Below, in pieces: positions 6,888 to 13,607 of a stretch of DNA of 13,657 nucleotides (position 1 is the first letter of the stretch; each line of letters starts with the position of its first letter). Under the pieces are notes generated by a model. The model searched no databases. It had not been told where the DNA came from and was given only the letters and a program-made list of their open reading frames with translations. The DNA is from Firmicutes bacterium UBA1393 (GTDB lineage: Bacteria; Bacillota; DTU025): NCBI GenBank assembly GCA_002305255.1, contig DBQN01000027.1, forward strand, positions 1-13,657. The letters run 5' to 3'. The translations under genes and the position numbers were made by a program.

Positions 6888-7367
6888 ATGAAGATCACTG
6901 TGGTCGCCGTCGGCAAGATCAAAGAACCGTACCTGGCCGATGCTGTGGCGGAGTATTCGAAGCGGATTTCGCGTTATGCCAGGCTAGACATTGTCTCTGT
7001 TCCTGAGGAAGCCATCTCCGAGACCGACAGCCCGGCGCGCCGGGCCGAGTTGCGCGAGACCGAGGCCGAGCGTATGCTGGCGAAAGTGCGGCCGTCGTCA
7101 ACGGTCATCGCGTGCGACCTGGCCGGGCGCGAGATGACGTCGGAGCAGTTCGCGGCGATGCTGGCCGCCCATGGCCTTGCGGGGCGGAGCGATATAGCGT
7201 TCCTGATAGGAGGGCCCACGGGGTTCGCCCCGAGGGCCCTTGAGCGCGCCGATGACCGCGTCTGCTTCTCGCAGATGACCTTTCCCCACCAGCTCATGCG
7301 AGTAATCCTCCTCGAACAGATCTACCGTGCGTTCAAGATCCAGCGCAACGAGCCGTATCACCTGTAG
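6888..7367 (+). CDS. rlmH: 23S rRNA (pseudouridine-1915-N3) methyltransferase RlmH
   Basis: A 159-residue SPOUT-class methyltransferase, the usual family length. RlmH methylates pseudouridine 1915 in helix 69 of 23S rRNA in assembled ribosomes, using S-adenosylmethionine in a trefoil knot. Visible marks: the start MKITVVAVGKIKEPYL, SAM-site FLIGGPTGF at 105-113, and the hallmark end MTFPHQLMRVILLEQIYRA (130-148) followed by FKIQRNEPYHL. The family usually has GGPYG and a final HK; here they read GGPTG and HL, small substitutions that leave the C-terminal tyrosine-histidine pair intact. ATG 6888 has no strong ribosome binding site, in keeping with coupling to htrA, which ends seven bases upstream. 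A weak CCCGC/GCGGG hairpin (7385-7400) follows the gene without a T-run. Confidence 0.97.
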   Translation: MKITVVAVGKIKEPYLADAVAEYSKRISRYARLDIVSVPEEAISETDSPARRAELRETEAERMLAKVRPSSTVIACDLAGREMTSEQFAAMLAAHGLAGRSDIAFLIGGPTGFAPRALERADDRVCFSQMTFPHQLMRVILLEQIYRAFKIQRNEPYHL

Positions 7368-7420
7368 CCAGAGTCGCTCGCCGACCCGCTTGCGTGCGGG
7401 CGCCTGCATGTCTCCCGACA

Positions 7421-7584
7421 CCCATATCATCTGTACCAGTTTGCGGTTGATGGCCTCCACGGCCTTGCGCTGCCGCGACTTGCAGTTGGTTGCCGGCAGG
7501 GCACCGGCAGTCATCACTCAGTTGCAGGTCTGAGGCATCGGGGCACACCACCTATCAACCCTAATCTGGGACAGCGAACATGGG
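7421..7584 (+). repeat. MITE-like inverted-repeat element, copy A
   Basis: The core 7431-7574 (144 bp) begins CTGTACCAG, five bases, GGTTGAT, and on the other strand begins CTGTCCCAG, five bases, GGTTGAT: 17 of 21 positions match as inverted repeats. A weaker match (CCCATATCAT against CCCATGTTCG) extends the ends ten bases outward. The interior is GC-rich, includes a small stem GCCGG (7492-7496)/CCGGC (7504-7508), and has no credible gene. It lies between rlmH and the arsR promoter. The repeats are seen directly; interpretation as a non-autonomous mobile element is inferred. No target-site duplication is obvious. Confidence 0.55.
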
Positions 7585-7631
7585 TTCATGAATGACGCCA
7601 CGGCCCGCTCTCGAAGCCGCTCAAATCTTCA

Positions 7632-7661
7632 TTGACACGTCTGTTCGTCCAGGAGTAACAT
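7632..7661 (+). promoter_or_regulatory. Promoter of the metal-resistance operon
   Basis: A perfect -35 TTGACA (7632-7637) is followed after 18 bases by TAACAT (7656-7661, 4 of 6 to TATAAT). The region is locally AT-rich in GC-rich surroundings. It lies 53 bases upstream of the chosen repressor start. Confidence 0.65.
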
Positions 7662-7676
7662 ACGATTAAACGATTA
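7662..7676 (+). promoter_or_regulatory. Tandem ACGATTA repeat, candidate operator of the ArsR-family repressor
   Basis: ACGATTA occurs twice (7662-7668 and 7670-7676), one base apart, immediately after the -10 box, where a repressor would block initiation. Known SmtB/CadC operators are imperfect 12-2-12 inverted repeats, and this is a direct repeat, so the assignment rests on position only. Confidence 0.35.
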
Positions 7677-7713
7677 TGGAATGGTTTATTGGTCTTGGGG
7701 AGAAGGTGCACGC

Positions 7714-8082
7714 ATGGATACCGATACCCGCTCCGAAAGAGACGACGTATGTGACTGCTACTCGCCGCACGACTCCGAGATCCGAGGCCTGAGGCAGCGC
7801 GCCGCTGAAGTGGCCGGGCTGTCGGAGCTGTTCGCTGCGCTTGCCGACGATGTCAGAACCAGAATACTCTACCTGCTGTCCTTTCAAGAGCTCTGCACGT
7901 GCGACTTGGCGGATGTGCTCGAGCTGACGCTGCCGGCGGTCTCGCACCACTTGCGCCTGCTCAAGATGATGCGGCTAGTGAAGCATCGCCGCGACGGCAA
8001 GATGGTCTACTACTCACTGGCAGACGACCACATACTGGAGCTCATCAGGGTAGCTCAGGCCCACTACGAAGAGGACCGCTAG
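7714..8082 (+). CDS. cadC: ArsR/SmtB-family metal-sensing repressor, CadC-like
   Basis: A 122-residue winged-helix repressor that should release DNA when it binds Cd, Pb or Zn. It carries ligands for both known site types: the alpha3N site, with N-terminal C13 and C15 (DVCDCY) and C61/C63 in ELCTCD, and the alpha5 site D104, H106, H117, E120 (D-x-H-x10-H-x2-E). The recognition region LPAVSHHLRLLKMMRLVKHRR (from about 73) and wing KMVYYSL are typical. ATG 7714 is preferred over the in-frame ATG 7681 because GGGGAGAAGG lies just upstream and the mRNA start predicted from the promoter (about 7668) would leave 7681 almost leaderless. The ATPase gene begins 24 bases after its stop codon, so repressor and pump form one operon that it probably represses itself. 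Confidence 0.92.
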   Translation: MDTDTRSERDDVCDCYSPHDSEIRGLRQRAAEVAGLSELFAALADDVRTRILYLLSFQELCTCDLADVLELTLPAVSHHLRLLKMMRLVKHRRDGKMVYYSLADDHILELIRVAQAHYEEDR

Positions 8083-8106
8083 GTCGGCAGACCGGAGGAG
8101 ATGCGT

Positions 8107-10290
8107 TTGGCCACACAGCGCTACTTGCTGAACGGCCTGGACTGTGCGAATTGCGCAGCGAAGATAGAGAGCGCGCTGCGGGCCGCCGAGGGCCTCGGCG
8201 ACTCTAGAGTTAACTTCGCCACGGCCTCGGCCGAGATCAATTCGGATCGCCTTGATGAAGCGAGGCAGATCATATCGTCTATCGAGCCCGAGGTGGAGGT
8301 TGTGCCGGCGGCGGCACCCGCCGTCAGCGCAGACGCCGGCCGCCGCCGCAACGCGTTGCGGGAGTTCGTAACGGAGCAGCGCGAAGCCGTTACGCGCGTG
8401 GTCGCGGCGGCGGCATTGATGGCGATTGGAATCATCACTAGAGACCTCCTGCAGTCAGCCGGTATGGGCTGGGTGGAATACGCCATATTCGTGGCTGCGT
8501 ATCTGGCGGTCGGCCTCGACGTGTTGAAAGCGGCGGCGCGGAATGCTGCTCGGGGCGATGTGTTTGATGAGAACACCCTGATGTCCATTGCGACGATAGG
8601 GGCGGTCCTGATACGCGAGTTGCCGGAGGCCGTGACCGTGATGCTCCTGTACAAGCTGGGCGAGGCCATGCAGGACTACGCGGTCGATAGCTCGCGACGA
8701 TCGATTGCGGCTCTGGTGAGCATGAGACCAGACCAGGTCAGGCTGATGGCAGAGGACGAGGTAGTCCTAGTAAGCCCTGAAGACGTAAAGGCGGGCGATC
8801 TTATCAGGGTCCAACCAGGCGACAGGGTGCCGCTCGACGGAGTGATCGTCGAGGGCGAGTCCTTCATGGACACCGCGGCGCTGACCGGCGAGTCCGTGCC
8901 GCGCCGCGCCTCCCGGGGTGACAGGGTGTTGGCGGGCATGGTCTGCACCACCGGCCTGCTCACAGTGGAGGTTGAGAGGCCGTTCGCCGAGTCGGCGATA
9001 TCCCGCATTCTTGAGCTGGTGGAGGGGGCGGCAAGCCGCAAAGCCCATACTGAGCAGGCCATCACGTCTTTCTCTCGCTACTACACTCCCGCGGTGGTGG
9101 CCGTGGCGGCCGCAATCGCCGTGATACCGCCGCTGGTTGTGGCAGGCGCCAGCTTCTCGACATGGGTGTCGAGGGCTCTAGTCCTCCTCGTCATATCCTG
9201 CCCCTGTGCGCTGGTGATCTCCGTGCCCCTGGGTTACTTCGCCGGCATCGGCGCCGCGTCGCGCGAGGGGATCCTGGTCAAGGGCGCGAACTTCCTTGAT
9301 GTACTGGCGGACGTGGGCACGATTGTGTTCGACAAGACCGGCACTCTCACCGAAGGCACGTTCACCGTCAGCTCGATTCACCCTCACAATGGCCATTCAG
9401 AGACAGAGGTGCTCGAGGCAGCAGCCGCCGTCGAGACTGCGTCGCCTCATCCCATAGCCGCATCGATCCTGGCCGCAAGCGGGCAGGCCGGAGATGGCGA
9501 GCCTGGCACGTTGGAGGACTACGAAGAGGTATCCGGCTACGGTGTCCGTGGCAGAACGAACGGCCGGGCAGTGCTCGCCGGGAATGACAGGTTCATGCAT
9601 CTGACGGATGTGCCTCATGACACGGCAGTCTGCGACGTGCCGGGCACTGTCGTGCACGTGGCGGTTGACGGCGTCTACCACGGCTATATCGTCATCTCCG
9701 ACCGCGTGAAGGCCGGGGCCGAGCAGGCCATTGCGGAGCTGCGCCAGCTGGGAGTGTCCCGCCTGCACATCCTGAGCGGGGATGACTCCTCCGCTGTCGA
9801 GCAGGTCAGGGCGCGACTGGGGCTGGACCAGGCCTGGGCGGAACTGCTGCCCGGCGACAAGCTGGCCCGGATGGAGGAACTGGTGGCGTCGGGGCGGCGC
9901 CAGCGTGTGGCTTACGTGGGAGACGGAATCAACGACACGCCTGTGCTCACCAGGGCAGACGCGGGAATCGCTATGGGAGCCCTCGGCTCAGACGCGGCTA
10001 TCGAAGCGGCGGACGTGGTGATCATGGATGATGACTTGACGCGGTTGCCCGCCGCGCTGCAAATAGCCCGCAGGACGAGGAGAGTGGTGCGCCAGAACAT
10101 CATCTTCTCGCTGGTCGTCAAGACCGGCTTCATGCTTCTTGGAGCCGTGGGCCTCGCGAGCGTCTGGATGGCGGTGTTCGCCGATGTTGGAGTGTCGCTG
10201 CTGGCGGTGCTGAACTCAGTGCGAGTGTTGCGGCTTAGGCCTCGGACTGGCCGCCTCGATGAAGGCGACAACGCCGGTCGTGCCGCGTGA
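8107..10290 (+). CDS. cadA: Zn/Cd/Pb-translocating P1B-type ATPase, CadA/ZntA-like
   Basis: A 727-residue heavy-metal exporter of the cytoplasmic membrane. An N-terminal HMA domain has GLDCANCA with C13 and C16. Membrane segments follow from about 95, then the actuator motif TGES (260-263), CPC in the transport helix (365-367), phosphorylation site DKTGT (409-413), the SPHP nucleotide-binding motif (446-449) and GDGIND (605-610). K672 in the penultimate helix and D693 in FADVG of the last helix are the residues that give ZntA-type divalent soft-metal selectivity and argue against copper. TTG 8107 is preferred: GGAGGAG (8094-8100) directly abuts ATG 8101 but is six bases from the TTG. Pairing with a CadC-type repressor supports cadmium/zinc/lead efflux. 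Length is normal for the family. Confidence 0.95.
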   Translation: MATQRYLLNGLDCANCAAKIESALRAAEGLGDSRVNFATASAEINSDRLDEARQIISSIEPEVEVVPAAAPAVSADAGRRRNALREFVTEQREAVTRVVAAAALMAIGIITRDLLQSAGMGWVEYAIFVAAYLAVGLDVLKAAARNAARGDVFDENTLMSIATIGAVLIRELPEAVTVMLLYKLGEAMQDYAVDSSRRSIAALVSMRPDQVRLMAEDEVVLVSPEDVKAGDLIRVQPGDRVPLDGVIVEGESFMDTAALTGESVPRRASRGDRVLAGMVCTTGLLTVEVERPFAESAISRILELVEGAASRKAHTEQAITSFSRYYTPAVVAVAAAIAVIPPLVVAGASFSTWVSRALVLLVISCPCALVISVPLGYFAGIGAASREGILVKGANFLDVLADVGTIVFDKTGTLTEGTFTVSSIHPHNGHSETEVLEAAAAVETASPHPIAASILAASGQAGDGEPGTLEDYEEVSGYGVRGRTNGRAVLAGNDRFMHLTDVPHDTAVCDVPGTVVHVAVDGVYHGYIVISDRVKAGAEQAIAELRQLGVSRLHILSGDDSSAVEQVRARLGLDQAWAELLPGDKLARMEELVASGRRQRVAYVGDGINDTPVLTRADAGIAMGALGSDAAIEAADVVIMDDDLTRLPAALQIARRTRRVVRQNIIFSLVVKTGFMLLGAVGLASVWMAVFADVGVSLLAVLNSVRVLRLRPRTGRLDEGDNAGRAA

Positions 10291-10349
10291 CGACGGGGAC
10301 AGGCTGTGCGCGGATCGTGTCAACTCCAGGGCCCGGCACCATGTGCGCC

Positions 10350-10532
10350 ACCTTATCCACTGTCGTAGAATGTGGTTGATGCATCGCGAGTCCCCACACT
10401 GCCCACCTGCACGCGGCTGCCAGCGGCTGAGCGGCTTGCGCATCGGCGGCCTTGATCTGAGGCAGAGCACGAGGCTATCAGGTTACGCGAGCGCAGGGGC
10501 TATCAACCTCCAATTGCGACAGACGATACGGG
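10350..10532 (+). repeat. MITE-like inverted-repeat element, copy B
   Basis: The core 10360-10522 (163 bp) starts CTGTCGTAG, five bases, GGTTGAT, and on the opposite strand starts CTGTCGCAA, five bases, GGTTGAT: 15 of 21 positions match. Both ends resemble those of copy A, and the interiors share TCTGAGGCA (7529-7537 and 10456-10464) in the same orientation relative to the ends. It sits 69 bases after the cadA stop codon and has no convincing coding sequence. The 400-base stretch between cadA and the acetyltransferase gene (10291-10690) otherwise shows nothing I can assign. Confidence 0.5.
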
Positions 10533-10690
10533 TGGATAGGCATACCACACTGGTCACATGTGAACTGGACGCGGCAGACCAGGCTGACCGGAAGTCGCCA
10601 GACAATGACATGCCGGCCTTCTGGCGCTAAGGTGCGGCATCCATAGGGTATTGAATCCGGCGGGTTCACTACGTGAATCGGGGGATCTCG

Positions 10691-11077
10691 ATGGTCGTGA
10701 GACGGTATTCCAGGGCAGACGAGGAGCTACTGTTCGACATGCTCAAGGACGAGGGCGATGACTGGCTCGAGTACCACGGCGCAGAGGGACGCGAGAGGTA
10801 TGAGCGCGCCCTGGAGTCGAGCGTGACATATGTAGTCTTCGACGGGAGCATCCTATGTGGCTATGCCCGCTGCCGTGAGGACGATGGGTTTGGCGTGTAC
10901 GTGTATGATCTGCTGGTCAGGAGGTCCTACCGCGGGAGGCAGTTGGGGCGGATGCTCATGGAGCGGGTGGCCGCGGACTTCGCAGATCAGACGACCTACG
11001 TCATGAGCGATGTTGACCCGTACTATGAACAGCTTGGGTATCAGAGAGTGGGATCCATCTTCGAGGTCAAGGGGTAG
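10691..11077 (+). CDS. GNAT-family N-acetyltransferase
   Basis: A 128-residue single-domain protein. The acetyl-CoA binding motif A is visible as YVYDLLVRRSYRGRQLGRML (70-89), with the Q/R-x-x-G-x-G/A pattern read as RQLGR, preceded by the beta strand GYARCREDDGFGVYV. Motif B appears as DPYYEQLGYQRVG (109-121), the usual C-terminal F/Y-Y-x-x-x-G-F/Y element. The substrate cannot be deduced; small GNATs of this shape acetylate amines, peptides or antibiotics. ATG 10691 has GGGGGAT at 10680-10686; GTG 10673 would add six residues and has a poorer binding site. It is monocistronic, with the repeat element upstream and 235 bases of empty sequence downstream. Confidence 0.85.
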   Translation: MVVRRYSRADEELLFDMLKDEGDDWLEYHGAEGRERYERALESSVTYVVFDGSILCGYARCREDDGFGVYVYDLLVRRSYRGRQLGRMLMERVAADFADQTTYVMSDVDPYYEQLGYQRVGSIFEVKG

Positions 11078-11312
11078 TGGCGCTCGTATGTAAGAGACGT
11101 CGACATGTCTGGCTGCTCCGTTTGACGAATTTGCTCTGCGGCGGAGCTCCACCGTCAGAACTCAGTGATATCTTGAGCGCGTCTTGCTCCACGATCCTGA
11201 GACCTGGCTTTGCACCCATGCTGGTTGAGGTGGTGGACAGCGGATTGTGATGGACAGATGCATATGTTCAATACATAACCGAGTCTGGGTTCGTGGGAGG
11301 TGTGGCGGGACA
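11078..11312. other. Intergenic stretch between acetyltransferase and TPM genes
   Basis: No coding sequence, RNA gene or repeat copy is recognisable. Weak promoter-like hexamers occur (TGGACA at 11251-11256, TACATA at 11272-11277) but their spacing of 15 is short, so no promoter is called. GGGAGGTG at 11295-11302 is a plausible ribosome binding site for the following gene. Confidence 0.4.
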
Positions 11313-12197
11313 ATGCGTCGGAGGCTTCTGTCGGTGGCTCTCCTGATTGTGTGCGTGGCCGTCTTTCAACAGGTGGTGTGGGCTGAGTCCCTCATAGCGC
11401 CTCCGCCGAAGGGTTACGTTGTGGATGACGCCAACGTGTTGGGTGTCGACATGGTGGCACAGCTCAATGAAGCCCTTCACGAGCTCGAAGAGGAGAATGG
11501 CATCGAGATGGCGGTGGCGACGGTGCCCACCACGAAGCCGATGACCATCGAGGAGTACGCAGTCGATCTGTTTGAGGAGTGGGGGATCGGACAGAAGGGC
11601 CAGGACAACGGCATCCTAGTTCTGCTCGCAGTGAACGACCGACGCATCCGAGTGGAGGTCGGCTACGGACTCGAAGGCATCCTGCCGGATTCGCGCGTGG
11701 GGAGCATCCTCGACAGTGTTGCTGTGCCGCCGTTGCGCGACGACAGATTCGGCGACGGCGTGGCAGACCTCGTAGACGAGCTTGCGAGGATCCTCCTCGA
11801 TGAGTTTCAGCCGGACCCGGTCACGAAGCCCGCAAATACCTGGTTAGTAGTGATCGTCGTGCTGGGTGCAGTCACGGCACTCGTAGTCGGGGCTATCGCG
11901 CTGGCGATGCGGAGTGTGCCCCGCTGCGCCACTTGCAGGCGTAGGATGAGAAAGGTGGCCGATGAGTTGCTCGTGCATCCCACTGAGACCTCCGGAGGCG
12001 CCGCGAGAGCAAGATATCGATGCGGGAGGTGCGGGGCCGAGGAGTGGGTGGACTTCGCGCTGCCACCGCTGGACGCGGCAGGCGCCGTGCCCGATCCCGG
12101 TGCAGATACATCCAGTGCGGGTTCGGACTCGTCGGGCAGCGACGCCGGATTCGGTGGCGGCGAGTCAGGTGGAGGCGGCGCAAGCCAGCAGTTCTAA
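11313..12197 (+). CDS. Exported TPM-domain protein with transmembrane helix and zinc ribbon (YgcG-like)
   Basis: A 294-residue protein. Residues 1-25 are a signal peptide (RRRLL, hydrophobic core, VWA cleavage site). A TPM domain (about 33-165) begins GYVVDDANVL and contains QDNGILVLLAVNDRRIRVEVG (97-117, in two blocks) and GYGLEGILPDSRVG, the classic TPM motifs. A transmembrane helix (about 177-199) follows, then a cytoplasmic zinc ribbon with CATC (205-208) and CGRC (237-240), and a Ser/Gly-rich tail ending GGGGASQQF. TPM domains occur in the thylakoid PSII repair factor TLP18.3 and in bacterial YgcG proteins; some have weak phosphatase activity, but the bacterial role is not established. 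ATG 11313 is placed directly before the signal peptide; in-frame ATGs at 11250 and 11253 would add about 20 residues that disrupt it. Confidence 0.88.
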   Translation: MRRRLLSVALLIVCVAVFQQVVWAESLIAPPPKGYVVDDANVLGVDMVAQLNEALHELEEENGIEMAVATVPTTKPMTIEEYAVDLFEEWGIGQKGQDNGILVLLAVNDRRIRVEVGYGLEGILPDSRVGSILDSVAVPPLRDDRFGDGVADLVDELARILLDEFQPDPVTKPANTWLVVIVVLGAVTALVVGAIALAMRSVPRCATCRRRMRKVADELLVHPTETSGGAARARYRCGRCGAEEWVDFALPPLDAAGAVPDPGADTSSAGSDSSGSDAGFGGGESGGGGASQQF

Positions 12198-12217
12198 GTG
12201 CTGGCGCGTAAGCAATA

Positions 12218-12257
12218 CGAACCCCTCGACGGTGTATGAGCGTTGTCGAGGGGTTCG
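12218..12257. terminator. Perfect 13-bp hairpin between convergent genes
   Basis: CGAACCCCTCGAC (12218-12230) pairs without mismatch to GTCGAGGGGTTCG (12245-12257), with a 14-base loop. It lies 20 bases after the TPM gene and 23 bases after the rsgA stop on the other strand, the expected place for a bidirectional terminator. Neither side has a T-run, so termination may be factor-assisted, or the stem may protect both 3' ends. Confidence 0.6.
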
Positions 12258-12280
12258 GTCTAGTGCGTTGAGGCGGCCAC

Positions 12281-13351
12281 CTAGCGCTTGTTCGCCTTTC
12301 TGAACTGCATGTTGATCTTCTTCCACCGATCCCGCTCGGCCAGCAACTCGTGGATGTTCTCTTTCCGCGAGATGTAGGCGCGTTCGCGCTGAAGCTTTAG
12401 GAAGCTCTCGAACCTGTCCGGGTCGAGGGTTCCCTCGCGGAGCGCATGTCGTACCGCACACCCGGGTTCACTGCCGTGTGAGCAGTCAGAGAACTTGCAT
12501 GCCACTGCCAACTGAGAGATGTCCGCGAAGGCATCTGACACTGTGTCATCATCGCCTGCCCAGAGCTGAAGCTCGCGCATGCCTGGGGTGTCGATGATCA
12601 TGCCCTTACCGGGAATGGCGATCAGTTCCCTTGCAGTCGTTGTATGGCGACCGCGGTCATCATCTGTCCGTACCGCCTGCGTGCGCTGGACCTCCGCGCC
12701 CACAAGCCGGTTGATTATGGTTGACTTGCCGGCGCCCGATGAGCCGAGAAGGGCAACCGTGCGCCCCGGGAGCAGGTAGCGGTCTAGCTGGTTCAGGCCC
12801 TGACCAGTGATGCAGCTGATCGCGACCACATCAACGCCTGGTGCCACGCTCTGGGCCGAGTCCACGTGCGCATCAACGTCGGGACACAGATCGGCCTTGG
12901 TGAGCACGATGACGGGCGTTGCACCGCTGTCCCACGTCACGGTGAGGTAGCGTTCGATTCGACGGAGGTTGAAGTCGTGGTTGAGTGCATTCACGATGAA
13001 CACAGTGTCCACGTTGGCGGCAACGATCTGCTCATCTAGGACCTTACCGGCCACCTTGCGCGAGAACTTGCTTCGCCGAGGCAAGATGGCGTGGATCACC
13101 GCGTGATCATGGTGGCCATCGTCGGATAGAGTGATGACCACCCAGTCGCCCACTGCGGGGTAAGCTTCCCGACCGTAGGCCGCATGGCGCAGCCGTCCTG
13201 ACACACTTGCCAGGCAATCGCCCTTGTCGGAGTAAACACGGTAGAGGTGCTTGTGCTCAGAGGCCACGCGCCCTATGCGGAAGCCCGCGGCCGCGTACGG
13301 ATCGAAATGAAGCTGGAGTCGTTCATTCCAGCCTAGCTCTTGAAGGTTCAG
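12281..13351 (-). CDS. rsgA: Ribosome small-subunit biogenesis GTPase RsgA, apparent CTG start
   Basis: A 356-residue circularly permuted GTPase that binds the 30S subunit during late maturation. After the N-terminal LGWNERLQLHF segment comes the OB-fold (about 28-92), then G4 TKAD (151-154), a G5-like SCITGQG, G1 GSSGAGKS (203-210), GRHTTTARELI (234-244) in the G2 region and G3 DTPGMRE (254-260). The zinc site C285, C290, H292, C298 and a C-terminal helical tail follow. The first ATG/GTG/TTG in frame is GTG 13267, but coding similarity continues 28 codons upstream (LGWNE, FDPYAAAGFRIGRVASEH matches the normal RsgA beginning). The only start-like codon between the preceding TAA and this region is CTG at 13351-13349, seven bases after GAGGAGGG (13366-13359). 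The start is therefore set at CTG. Convergent to the TPM gene. Confidence 0.93.
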   Translation of the reverse strand: MNLQELGWNERLQLHFDPYAAAGFRIGRVASEHKHLYRVYSDKGDCLASVSGRLRHAAYGREAYPAVGDWVVITLSDDGHHDHAVIHAILPRRSKFSRKVAGKVLDEQIVAANVDTVFIVNALNHDFNLRRIERYLTVTWDSGATPVIVLTKADLCPDVDAHVDSAQSVAPGVDVVAISCITGQGLNQLDRYLLPGRTVALLGSSGAGKSTIINRLVGAEVQRTQAVRTDDDRGRHTTTARELIAIPGKGMIIDTPGMRELQLWAGDDDTVSDAFADISQLAVACKFSDCSHGSEPGCAVRHALREGTLDPDRFESFLKLQRERAYISRKENIHELLAERDRWKKINMQFRKANKR

Positions 13352-13393
13352 TTGAAGACCCTCCTCGACTTCTTATCGTCGGTCGCGGAGGAG

Positions 13394-13434
13394 TCTCACT
13401 GAAAGAAGTGGCGGAAGCAGTTCGATCAGTGAGA
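13394..13434. repeat. Inverted repeat in the rsgA leader
   Basis: TCTCACTGA (13394-13402) and TCAGTGAGA (13426-13434) are perfect inverted repeats around 23 bases, 43 bases upstream of the rsgA start codon. It could be a leader hairpin or a protein-binding site; no partner is known. Confidence 0.5.
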
Positions 13435-13607
13435 AGCCCGCAACCCTAGTTCACCCAAAGCATCTTCCGATGATAGCCTGATTCTCATGACCAACATCTA
13501 CATCAGCTCCTCACTTGGCAAGATGTACATATCATAGCCGCCAGGGTACAGTCAGTCACTAGGCAGATGGCCAGGTTCACGGTGGAGGACGGTGCTCTTG
13601 CCGTGTG

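Noticed and set aside
7368..7580. Minus-strand frame (AINRKLVQMIW...) as a transposase fragment
   Set aside because: A similar string (INHILRQWIRW) appears in copy B, but this follows from DNA repeat similarity; frames are short, contain stops and no transposase motif is visible.
7500..7580. Possible selenoprotein with in-frame TGA, suggested by the nearby selB
   Set aside because: The TGA in the minus-strand frame lies in a repeat element without a redox motif or start context.
10259..10630. Forward 123-codon frame between cadA and the acetyltransferase gene
   Set aside because: It overlaps cadA out of frame, runs through the inverted-repeat element and resembles no protein I recognise.
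13207..13449. Forward frame overlapping the rsgA start region
   Set aside because: It is antisense to conserved rsgA coding sequence and has no recognisable features.
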